A stretch of DNA of 19,028 bases, from the NCBI GenBank assembly GCA_900767815.1, contig CAAGAM010000140.1:1-19028 (forward strand), read 5' to 3'. The position numbers and the translations under genes are program-made. The notes below the pieces were generated by a model, which saw only the letters and a list, made by a program, of their open reading frames with translations, had not been told where the DNA came from and did no database searches. This DNA comes from Clostridia bacterium (GTDB lineage Bacteria > Bacillota > Clostridia > Christensenellales > Borkfalkiaceae). This document shows positions 7,235-13,757 of the stretch, piece after piece. Every line of letters starts with the position of its first letter. The first letter of the stretch is position 1.

Positions 7235-9049
7235 ATGAGTAAAGTTATAGGTATAGATTTAGGTACTACAAATTCCTGCGTTGCGGTTATGGAAGGCGGC
7301 GAACCCGTTGTTATCGCAAACGCGGAAGGTTCGAGAACCACTCCGTCGGTAGTGGGTTTCCAGAAAGACGGCGAAAGACTCGTCGGTCAGATCGCTAAAC
7401 GTCAGGCTGTTGCAAACAGCGACAGAACGGTTATCTCTATAAAGAGACACATGGGCAGCGACTATAAAGTTACGATAGACGGAAAACAGTATTCTCCGCA
7501 GGAAATCTCCGCAATGATTCTTGCAAAACTTAAAAAGGACGCGGAGGCATATCTCGGCGAACCCGTTAAAGACGCGGTTATCACCTGCCCCGCATACTTC
7601 ACCGACAGCCAGAGACAGGCTACCAAAGACGCGGGCAAAATCGCAGGGCTTAACGTTCTTCGTATCATAAACGAACCTACGGCTGCGGCTCTTGCTTACG
7701 GTCTCGATAAAGATAAAAAATCTCACAAAGTTATGATATACGACCTCGGCGGCGGTACGTTCGATGTATCCATCCTCGATATCGGCGACGGAGTGTTCGA
7801 AGTTCTCGCAACCAACGGTAACTGCATGCTCGGCGGCGACGATTTCGATAAGAGAATCATGGACTACGTCGTTGACGACTTCAAAGCAAAAGAAGGCATC
7901 GATCTTTCCAAAGATAAGATGGCTATGCAGAGAATCAAGGAAGCTGCCGAAAAGGCTAAGATCGAACTTTCCAGCATGAGTTCGACCAACATCAACCTTC
8001 CGTTCATCACGGCGGACGCCAACGGTCCTAAGCACCTCGACGTAACGCTTACCAAAGATAAATTCGACACCATGACGGGCGACCTCGTCGAAGCAACCAA
8101 GGCTCCTATGCGCCAGGCTATGAAGGACGCGGGTCTTACTTATAAGGATATCGAAAAAGTTATCCTTGTCGGCGGATCCACTCGTATCCCCGCGGTTGTC
8201 GAAGCCGTTAAATGCGAAACGGGCAAAGAACCGTTCAAAGGCATCAACCCCGACGAATGCGTCGCAATCGGCGCGGCTATCCAGGGCGGTGTTTTAACGG
8301 GCGAAGTTAAGGACGTTCTTCTTCTCGACGTAACGCCGTTGTCTCTCGGTATCGAAACGCTCGGCGGCGTGTTCACCAAACTTATCGATAAGAACACCAC
8401 CATCCCCGTTAAGAAATCTCAGGTATTCTCCACGGCGGCGGATAACCAGTCGGAAGTTACCATTCACGTTCTTCAGGGCGAAAGACAGTTCGCAAAAGAC
8501 AACAAGACCCTCGGTCAGTTCAATCTTACGGGCATCGCTCCGGCTCCGAGAGGAATTCCTCAGATCGAAGTTACCTTCGATATCGACGCGAACGGTATCG
8601 TTCACGTAACGGCAAAAGACCTCGGAACTCAGAAAGCCGCGGACATCACCATCACTTCATCCACAAACCTTTCGGAAGAAGATATTCAGAAAGCCGTTAA
8701 GGAAGCGGAAATGTACGAAGCCGAAGATAAGAAGAGAAAGGAAGCCGTCGAAAACAAGAACAAACTCGACAGCCTTATCTTCCAGGTTGAAAAGACCGTT
8801 AAAGACAGCGGAGACAAACTCAGCGAAGAGGATAAATCCACCGTTGAAAATGCGGTTAAGGAAGCCAAAGAAGCTCTTAACTCCGAAGATAACGACAAGA
8901 TTACCGCTGCAACCGAGAAGCTTTCCAAGGACATCGAACCGGTATTCACCAAGCTTTATCAGCAGGCTGCGGCAAACGGTCAGGCGGGTGCGAACGGCGC
9001 TAACGGCGCGGGCGCAGGCGCGGACGATACCGAATTCCATCAGAACTGA
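7235..9049 (+). CDS. dnaK: Molecular chaperone DnaK (Hsp70)
   Basis: The 604-residue protein has a complete ATPase domain (phosphate loop GIDLGTTNSCVAV near the start, IYDLGGGTFDVSIL at about 169, VGGSTRIPAV at about 312) and a substrate-binding domain with the linker DVLLLDVTPLSLGIE. Near residues 70-90 it runs IKRHMGSDYKVTIDGKQYSP without the extra 20-odd residues of Gram-negative DnaK, a known Gram-positive trait. The C-terminus is a Gly/Ala/Asn-rich tail ending DDTEFHQN, not the more usual acidic EEV-type end; this may weaken or alter tail contacts. AAGGAG lies upstream of the ATG at 7235. It works with GrpE and DnaJ encoded on either side. A strong hairpin follows before dnaJ. Confidence 0.98.
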   Translation: MSKVIGIDLGTTNSCVAVMEGGEPVVIANAEGSRTTPSVVGFQKDGERLVGQIAKRQAVANSDRTVISIKRHMGSDYKVTIDGKQYSPQEISAMILAKLKKDAEAYLGEPVKDAVITCPAYFTDSQRQATKDAGKIAGLNVLRIINEPTAAALAYGLDKDKKSHKVMIYDLGGGTFDVSILDIGDGVFEVLATNGNCMLGGDDFDKRIMDYVVDDFKAKEGIDLSKDKMAMQRIKEAAEKAKIELSSMSSTNINLPFITADANGPKHLDVTLTKDKFDTMTGDLVEATKAPMRQAMKDAGLTYKDIEKVILVGGSTRIPAVVEAVKCETGKEPFKGINPDECVAIGAAIQGGVLTGEVKDVLLLDVTPLSLGIETLGGVFTKLIDKNTTIPVKKSQVFSTAADNQSEVTIHVLQGERQFAKDNKTLGQFNLTGIAPAPRGIPQIEVTFDIDANGIVHVTAKDLGTQKAADITITSSTNLSEEDIQKAVKEAEMYEAEDKKRKEAVENKNKLDSLIFQVEKTVKDSGDKLSEEDKSTVENAVKEAKEALNSEDNDKITAATEKLSKDIEPVFTKLYQQAAANGQAGANGANGAGAGADDTEFHQN

Positions 9050-9130
9050 TTTTTGACGGACGATAATCACGGATATCGGTTTTAAACCGGTTTTCGGAGA
9101 TAAAATTCAAATAACGCATAACGTTTTTCG

Positions 9131-9158
9131 GCGCGGGCGGGCTTTTGCCCGCCCGCGC
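9131..9158 (+). promoter_or_regulatory. Intergenic hairpin between dnaK and dnaJ
   Basis: A perfect 12-bp, all-GC stem (GCGCGGGCGGGC at 9131-9142, loop TTTT, GCCCGCCCGCGC at 9147-9158) has no T-run on either strand, so it is not a standard terminator. It sits 23 nt before the dnaJ start. Likely roles are protecting the 3' end of a processed dnaK message, or lowering dnaJ expression relative to dnaK. Role is inferred. Confidence 0.75.
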
Positions 9159-9181
9159 AAAGGCGTACATAGGGAAAAATT

Positions 9182-10342
9182 ATGGCAAAAAATTATTACG
9201 AAATACTCGGCGTGGATAAAAAAGCCTCGCAGGACGATATTAAATCGGCATACAGAAAACTTGCCCGTCAGTATCACCCCGACCTTCATCCGAACGACGA
9301 GGAATGCGCTAAAAAATTTAAGGAAATAAACGAGGCAAACGAGGTTTTGTCCGATCCGCAAAAACGTCAGCAGTATGATATGGAACTCGAAAATCCCGGC
9401 ATGGGTTCGGGCGGATTCGGCGGTTTCGGCGGATTCGGAAGCGGCTCGCAAAGCACGGGCGGATTCGGCGGTTTCGGCGATATCTTCGGCGACATTTTCG
9501 GGGCGTTTTCGGGTTCAGACAGAGGCGGAAGGTCTGCTAAAACCGACGGCGATGATATCAACCTCGAAGTGGAGCTTTCTTTCCTCGACGCTGCGAAGGG
9601 CTGCACGAAAACGATTACCTATAACAGAAAAGAACCTTGCCCCGATTGCAGGTCCACGGGCGCAAAAAACGGCACGTCGTATAAGCAGTGCGAAAAATGC
9701 CACGGCACGGGAACAATTCAGTACGTCTCGGGCAACAGCATTTTCCGTTCCGTTCAGCAGCGTGCGTGCGACGCCTGCGGCGGTACGGGTAAGATAATCA
9801 TAGAGAAGTGCGCGACGTGCGGCGGCAAGGGTTATCAGCGCAAAGCAACCACGCTTACGCTCAATATTCCCGCCGGCGCGGACACGAACAGCTATATAAC
9901 CAAGAAAGGCTACGGCGAAGCTTCCACCACGGGCGGCGAACCGGGCGATCTTATCGTAGTGTTCAAAGTTCAGCCGCATAAACTCTTTAAGAGAAATAAG
10001 TTCGATTTATACGTCGATCTTCCCATAAGTTACGCTACGGCGGCTCTCGGCGGAAAGGTTAAAGTCCCCACGCTCGACAGCACGGTTACGCTTGATATTC
10101 CCGACGGAACGCAGTCGGGCAAAGTGTTTCAGATACGCGGCAAGGGCATAACTTCGCGTTACGGAACGGGCAATCTGTTCGTAACGGTGACGGTTGAAGT
10201 ACCCACGAAGCTCACCAAAGCCGAAAAACAGAGGCTTTTGGATTTCGACAGCGACATAGAGCTTAAACAATACGACAAAATGAAAAAATACGACGACGCT
10301 ATACAGTCTTTATACGGCGATAAACCATACGAAAACAAATAA
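9182..10342 (+). CDS. dnaJ: Chaperone protein DnaJ (Hsp40)
   Basis: The 386-residue class I J-protein has a J domain at residues 4-68 with the catalytic HPD at 32-34. A Gly/Phe-rich linker follows (about 75-115, GFGGFGGFG and similar). The zinc domain has four Cys pairs: CPDCRSTG, CEKCHGTG, CDACGGTG and CATCGGKG. Two C-terminal beta domains complete it, with dimerisation region at the end. DnaJ delivers unfolded clients to DnaK and stimulates its ATPase. The ATG at 9182 has AGGG nine bases upstream, a weaker site than those of the other operon genes. It is separated from dnaK by 132 bp containing a strong hairpin. It is the last operon gene; a terminator follows 13 bp after the stop. Confidence 0.97.
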   Translation: MAKNYYEILGVDKKASQDDIKSAYRKLARQYHPDLHPNDEECAKKFKEINEANEVLSDPQKRQQYDMELENPGMGSGGFGGFGGFGSGSQSTGGFGGFGDIFGDIFGAFSGSDRGGRSAKTDGDDINLEVELSFLDAAKGCTKTITYNRKEPCPDCRSTGAKNGTSYKQCEKCHGTGTIQYVSGNSIFRSVQQRACDACGGTGKIIIEKCATCGGKGYQRKATTLTLNIPAGADTNSYITKKGYGEASTTGGEPGDLIVVFKVQPHKLFKRNKFDLYVDLPISYATAALGGKVKVPTLDSTVTLDIPDGTQSGKVFQIRGKGITSRYGTGNLFVTVTVEVPTKLTKAEKQRLLDFDSDIELKQYDKMKKYDDAIQSLYGDKPYENK

Positions 10343-10355
10343 TTACGTCGGACTG

Positions 10356-10384
10356 AAACGACGAGATTTTTATCCCGTCGTTTT
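10356..10384 (+). terminator. Terminator of the heat-shock operon
   Basis: AAACGACG (10356-10363) pairs with CGTCGTTT (10376-10383); after one mismatch a further GAT/ATC pairing closes on a TTTT loop. The T-run is short (four T residues, then CTGGTTCTT), so read-through into the TetR gene is possible. Confidence 0.65.
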
Positions 10385-10402
10385 CTGGTTCTTGCACGGG
10401 GT

Positions 10403-10683
10403 TAGCCACAAGTGATTGCGTCTGAACTCGGTCTTGCGTCGTGTTTTCAGGCTAATACATTGTTCCGCAACCGTCATATACGGGTGTATTATGCCGCTTG
10501 CGCGCCGCGTCTTAACCTAAAAACACGGCGCAATACTTGCAGGCAACCAAAACGACGCTATTTTCGATGATTTCTGTCGAAGGCGACTTTGTTCGTACTT
10601 GGTGGTACGGGCGAAGGCGAATTCGGCATAAAGCGCGGAAATATCGGCGTTTTGGCGGGTTCAAACACAATCACTTGTGGCTA
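10403..10683 (+). mobile_element. MITE-like inverted-repeat element, about 281 bp (copy 2, complete)
   Basis: The element starts TAGCCACAAGTGATTG (10403) and ends CAATCACTTGTGGCTA (10683). The terminal inverted repeats pair over about 28 positions with three mismatches. A second, inner inverted repeat (10431-10455 with about 10509-10535) and a hairpin at about 10590-10614 (CGTAC stem around TTGGTG) make the whole element foldable. There is no open frame of useful length, so it encodes no transposase. The right 77 bp recur at window positions 1-77 with one change, which shows it is dispersed. Both ends carry TA, which fits a TA target duplication as used by IS630/mariner-type transposases; this is inference from the ends alone. 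It lies between the dnaJ terminator and the TetR ribosome binding site. Confidence 0.75.
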
Positions 10684-10696
10684 AGTGGAGGAAAAT

Positions 10697-11254
10697 ATGA
10701 GCGATATAACGAAAAGAGCGATTTCCGCGTCCTTGAAAAATCTTTTAAGAGAGAAAAAACTCAACAAAATCACCGTTCAGGACATCGCGGACGACTGCGG
10801 AATAAACCGTCAGACATTTTATTATCACTTTCAGGATATTTACGATCTCGTCGAATGGACGTGTATAGAAGATACCGAAAAAGTATTAAAAGAAAACAGA
10901 ACTTACGAGACGTGGCAGGACGGGCTTCTTTCCGTATTCGACCTTGCAAAAAAGGACAAAATATTCATCGATAACATTTATCGTTCGGTTTCTCTCGAGG
11001 TGTTGGAGCAGTATCTTTACAGGCTCGTTTATCCCCTTTTAAAGAACGTAATCGACGAGAAGGCGAAAGGGCTGCCTGCGCGCGACGAGGACAAGAAATG
11101 CATCGCCGATTTTTATAAATACGCATTCGTCGGCGAGCTTTTAGACTGGATAAGGAACGACATGAGGGAAAGCCCCGAAGAGATAGTGGAAAAAATCTCT
11201 AAAATAATCGGCGGAAACGTCGAGCGGGCTTTACATAATTTCATGGAAAGATAA
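10697..11254 (+). CDS. TetR-family transcriptional regulator (DhaS-like C-terminal part)
   Basis: The 185-residue protein has an N-terminal helix-turn-helix of the TetR type (about residues 6-50: KRAISASLKNLL, then KITVQDIADDCGINRQTFYYHF). A helical ligand-binding/dimerisation domain follows, with the pattern KYAFVGELLDWIRNDM seen in the DhaS-like subgroup. The ATG at 10697 is preferred over an in-frame GTG at 10685 because GGAGG (10687-10691) lies six bases ahead of the ATG. The ribosome binding site begins only 3 bp beyond the inverted-repeat element, so the original promoter is either displaced or inside the element; I see no clear promoter. It stands directly upstream of oleate hydratase in the same direction, so regulation of that gene, with a fatty acid as ligand, is plausible but unproven. 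Confidence 0.85.
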   Translation: MSDITKRAISASLKNLLREKKLNKITVQDIADDCGINRQTFYYHFQDIYDLVEWTCIEDTEKVLKENRTYETWQDGLLSVFDLAKKDKIFIDNIYRSVSLEVLEQYLYRLVYPLLKNVIDEKAKGLPARDEDKKCIADFYKYAFVGELLDWIRNDMRESPEEIVEKISKIIGGNVERALHNFMER

Positions 11255-11278
11255 ATTTCAAAATACAACGTGTTTTAA

Positions 11279-11305
11279 AACGGGCTTGAGAAAGTCCGTT
11301 TTTTT
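11279..11305 (+). terminator. Terminator after the TetR gene
   Basis: AACGGGCTT (11279-11287) pairs with AAGTCCGTT (11292-11300) with one G-U pair and a GAGA tetraloop, followed by a run of T residues to 11305. It separates the regulator and oleate hydratase transcripts. Confidence 0.85.
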
Positions 11306-11347
11306 GTGCGGAAAATTTAGACAAAACGCGGCAAATGTCAAAAAAAT

Positions 11348-11428
11348 TTACAATATCCGAAGGCTGTCTTAAATCGTGACAAAGGCAAAAAACTGTCTAT
11401 TGTAATTTGTTTTTCGGAGTGGTATAAT
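11348..11428 (+). promoter_or_regulatory. Oleate hydratase promoter with candidate operator
   Basis: TTGTAA (11400-11405), a 17-nt spacer and TATAAT (11423-11428) form a promoter with a weak -35 box, as expected for a regulated gene. TATTGTAA (11398-11405) overlaps the -35 box and is the exact inverse of TTACAATA (11348-11355). CTGTCT also occurs twice (11364-11369 and 11393-11398). These are candidate binding sites for the upstream TetR regulator; the promoter is well supported, the operator is only suggested. Confidence 0.65.
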
Positions 11429-11458
11429 GTAGTCAGAAAACAAAGGAGGATACGTAAA

Positions 11459-13243
11459 ATGTATTACGGATCAGGAAACTATGAGGCATTTGCTCGTCCG
11501 GAAAAACCGGAGGGTGTAGACGGTAAATCGGCTTATATAATCGGCACGGGGCTTGCGGGTCTTTCGGCGGCGTTCTTCCTTGTGAGAGACGGTCAGATGA
11601 AAGGCGAGCATATTCACCTTTTGGAAAAACTCGATATAGCGGGCGGTTCGTGCGACGGAAGAGCAGTCCCCAGAGCGGGTTATTATATGCGCGGCGGCAG
11701 AGAAATGGACAACCATTTCGAGGTTATGTGGGAAATGTTCAGAGACGTTCCCTCGCTCGAAAATCCCGGTCTTTCCGTACTCGACGAGTATTACAGACTT
11801 AACAAAAAAGACCCCAACTATTCGCTTTGCAGAGCAACGGTAAACCGCGGCGAAGACGCGCGCACCGACGGCAAATTCGGGCTTAACAAAGAAGCGGCTA
11901 TGCAGATAAGCAAGCTCTTCATGACTCCCGAAGAGGCTCTCGAGGATAAGAAGATAAGCGATTTCTTCGACGATAATTTCTGGAACAGCAATTTCTGGTT
12001 GTATTGGCAGACGATGTTCGCCTTCCACACCTGGGATTCGGCGCTCGAAATGAAGAGATATCTTCAGAGATACGTCCATCATATCGACGGACTTCCCGAT
12101 TTCTCCGCGCTTCGTTTCACGAAGTATAATCAGTATGAAAGCCTGATTCTGCCTTTGCAGAAATATCTTGAATCGCACGGGGTTAAGGTCGAATACGGTA
12201 TCGACGTTAAAAACGTAGTTTTCGAAATAAACGGAAAGAAGAAAACGGCAAAGAAGATCGAATACGTCAAAAACGGCGAAAAAGGTTCGATCGACCTTAT
12301 GGAAAGCGACCTTGTGTTCATAACCAACGGTTGCTGCACCGATACGAGCTGCTACGGCGACCAGACTCATGCGCCCGACCTTTCCAAGATCAGAAAAGGC
12401 GGCGGCGAATCGTGGGATTTGTGGAAGAATATCGCCATTCAGGATCCCGCGTTCGGTAATCCTTCAAATTATTGCGACCACCCGGACGAAACCAACTGGA
12501 TGAGCGCGACCGTCGAAACTTCGGACGACGAAATCATCAAATGTATCGAAAACATCTGCCACAGAGACCCGAGAGCGGGCAGAGTTACCACGGGCGGAAT
12601 CGTTACCGTTAAGGACAGCGTGGACAACTGGTATTTGTCCTGGACGATCAACCGTCAGCCGCAATTCAAGTCTCAGGATAAAAACAGCGTTCTTATCTGG
12701 CTTTATGCGCTCAACACCGACAGACCGGGCAACTACGTCAAGAAGCCTATGAGAGACTGCACGGGTGAAGAAATCTGCAAAGAATGGCTTTATCATATCG
12801 GTTTCCCGATCGACAAAATAAGCGAATACGCAAGCACTAAGGCTAACACAACCACGTGCTACATGCCGTTCATCAACGCGTTCTTCCGTCCCAGAAAGAA
12901 CTCCGACAGACCTGAGGTTGTTCCCGAAGGCGCGGTTAACTTCGCATTCATCGGTCAGTTTGCGGAAACTCCGAGAGATACCATTTTCACCATAGAATAT
13001 TCTATGAGAACGGGTATGGAATCGGTTTACACTCTTCTTAATATCGACAGAGCCGTTCCCGAAGTGTGGGGCAGCGTGTACGACGTAAGAGAACTTTTAA
13101 AAGCCGTTTACTACGCGCTTGACAGACAGCCGTTAACGTCGATGAAGCTTTCTTTGAAAGAAAAGATTCTTTTAAAGGACGTCACCGAAAAGATAAAAGG
13201 CACCGACGCCGAAAAGCTTATCAGAGAAAGCGGGCTTCTGTAA
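11459..13243 (+). CDS. ohyA: Oleate hydratase
   Basis: The 594-residue protein has the usual family length. An FAD-binding fold begins at residue 25 (AYIIGTGLAGLSAAFFL), followed by the ligand loop with RGGREMDNHFE at 78-88. Glu82 and Tyr201 fall exactly at the numbers reported for the catalytic pair of Staphylococcus aureus OhyA (E82, Y201), and the neighbouring sequence matches the family (YNQYESLILPLQKYLESHGV, GQFAETPRDTIFTIEYSMRTGMESVY). The enzyme adds water to the cis-9 double bond of oleic acid to give 10-hydroxystearic acid, with FAD needed structurally. In gut and skin bacteria it protects the membrane from unsaturated fatty acids. AAAGGAGG lies nine bases before the ATG at 11459. 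It is a single-gene transcript with its own promoter and terminator (13351-13386). Confidence 0.97.
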   Translation: MYYGSGNYEAFARPEKPEGVDGKSAYIIGTGLAGLSAAFFLVRDGQMKGEHIHLLEKLDIAGGSCDGRAVPRAGYYMRGGREMDNHFEVMWEMFRDVPSLENPGLSVLDEYYRLNKKDPNYSLCRATVNRGEDARTDGKFGLNKEAAMQISKLFMTPEEALEDKKISDFFDDNFWNSNFWLYWQTMFAFHTWDSALEMKRYLQRYVHHIDGLPDFSALRFTKYNQYESLILPLQKYLESHGVKVEYGIDVKNVVFEINGKKKTAKKIEYVKNGEKGSIDLMESDLVFITNGCCTDTSCYGDQTHAPDLSKIRKGGGESWDLWKNIAIQDPAFGNPSNYCDHPDETNWMSATVETSDDEIIKCIENICHRDPRAGRVTTGGIVTVKDSVDNWYLSWTINRQPQFKSQDKNSVLIWLYALNTDRPGNYVKKPMRDCTGEEICKEWLYHIGFPIDKISEYASTKANTTTCYMPFINAFFRPRKNSDRPEVVPEGAVNFAFIGQFAETPRDTIFTIEYSMRTGMESVYTLLNIDRAVPEVWGSVYDVRELLKAVYYALDRQPLTSMKLSLKEKILLKDVTEKIKGTDAEKLIRESGLL

Positions 13244-13312
13244 AATAAAATTTTACGGGCGGCGTTTACGGAAAAAATTATAAACGAAAGTAATCAATTA
13301 ACCTCTGAATAA

Positions 13313-13328
13313 GCGGCTATAAGTCGAT
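13313..13328 (+). repeat. Short dispersed repeat, copy 1
   Basis: GCGGCTATAAGTCGAT occurs here, 70 bp after the ohyA stop, and again exactly at 16351-16366, 50 bp after the metQ stop. The bases upstream are also loosely alike (TAATCAATTAAC here, TATCATTGAAC there), so the shared unit may be about 40 bp long and diverged. The core folds as CGGCT-ATA-AGTCG with one G-U pair. Confidence 0.6.
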
Positions 13329-13350
13329 TAACACGCGATATTGCAACAAA

Positions 13351-13386
13351 ACAGCCCGGCTTTTAAACAAGTCGGGCTGTTTGTTT
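13351..13386. terminator. Bidirectional-type terminator after ohyA
   Basis: ACAGCCCGGCTT (13351-13362) pairs with AAGTCGGGCTGT (13369-13380) over 12 bp with one G-U pair and a 6-nt loop. The plus side continues TTGTTTTGTT; the other side is A-rich (AACAAA), which could serve the minus strand. Confidence 0.85.
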
Positions 13387-13455
13387 TGTTATGATTTTAT
13401 TTTGAAATGGAGCCGAAAAAATAATAAAAATTTTCTGCTAGGCACCGAAAAACGC

Positions 13456-13485
13456 TTGACAAAGTCGTTCGGACAATGGTAATAT
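13456..13485 (+). promoter_or_regulatory. metNIQ promoter
   Basis: A perfect TTGACA (13456-13461) and TAATAT (13480-13485) are 18 nt apart. The -35 box lies in AAAAACGCTTGACAAAG (13448-13464), identical to the hrcA promoter. Transcription would start near 13492, leaving a leader of about 265 nt before metN. Confidence 0.75.
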
Positions 13486-13491
13486 GGAACT

Positions 13492-13757
13492 TGTAACGAG
13501 GCGGAAAACCGTCTTTTAAATCTTTAAAGGAGCGACGAACGGTCGGCAGACATTATGAGAAACAGTTTTGTGTCTTGCATGCGAATGTTAATATCCCGAG
13601 CATTTATGCGCGGGCTTGTTTCCGTTTGTTCTTCGGCAAAATAAGCTTCAACGCATACCATGCTCGGGACTTTTTTAAGTCTCGGGCTTTTTTTATTCTT
13701 AAATTTATTTTTATACCTAAGTTCACACTTAAAAACAATTTTTACAGGAGAGAAAAA
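13492..13757 (+). promoter_or_regulatory. Structured metNIQ leader with competing hairpins, probable attenuator
   Basis: An early hairpin AGGCGG-AAAA-CCGTCT (13499-13514) is followed by AGACA/TGTCT pairing (about 13548-13576). The key region is arm A, CCCGAGCAT at 13595-13603. It pairs perfectly with B, ATGCTCGGG (13660-13668), and the stem is extended inside by TATGCG/CGCATA; TTTTTT follows (13671-13676). Arm A can instead pair with A', ATGCGCGGG (13606-13614), with one mismatch. Its CCCGAG can also pair with CTCGGG (13681-13686), which precedes seven T residues. B and C can pair through GGGACTT/AAGTCTC. I find no S-box (SAM-I) or T-box consensus. A 29-codon frame (13555-13644) with four Met codons overlaps arm A, but AAAGGAG is 22 nt upstream of it, too far for good initiation. 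Control of methionine uptake by transcription attenuation is inferred. Confidence 0.6.

Noticed and set aside
7259..8035. 258-codon minus-strand frame opposite dnaK
   Set aside because: It is the shadow of the highly biased dnaK codon use; it has no ribosome site and dnaK is unquestionable.
10537..10974. 145-codon frame running out of the repeat into the TetR gene
   Set aside because: It lies out of frame with the clear TetR protein and reads the inverted-repeat element as protein.
11471..12370. 299-codon minus-strand frame opposite ohyA
   Set aside because: It is antisense to a conserved enzyme gene and reflects its codon bias; it has no start signals.
13575..13757. N-terminal extension of MetN from a TTG
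   Set aside because: It reads the hairpin-rich leader as protein, and MetN proteins begin at the ATG at 13758, which has its own AGGAG.
13492..13757. SAM-I riboswitch or T-box upstream of metN
   Set aside because: I looked for the conserved S-box core and the T-box GGTGG-type sequence and found neither.
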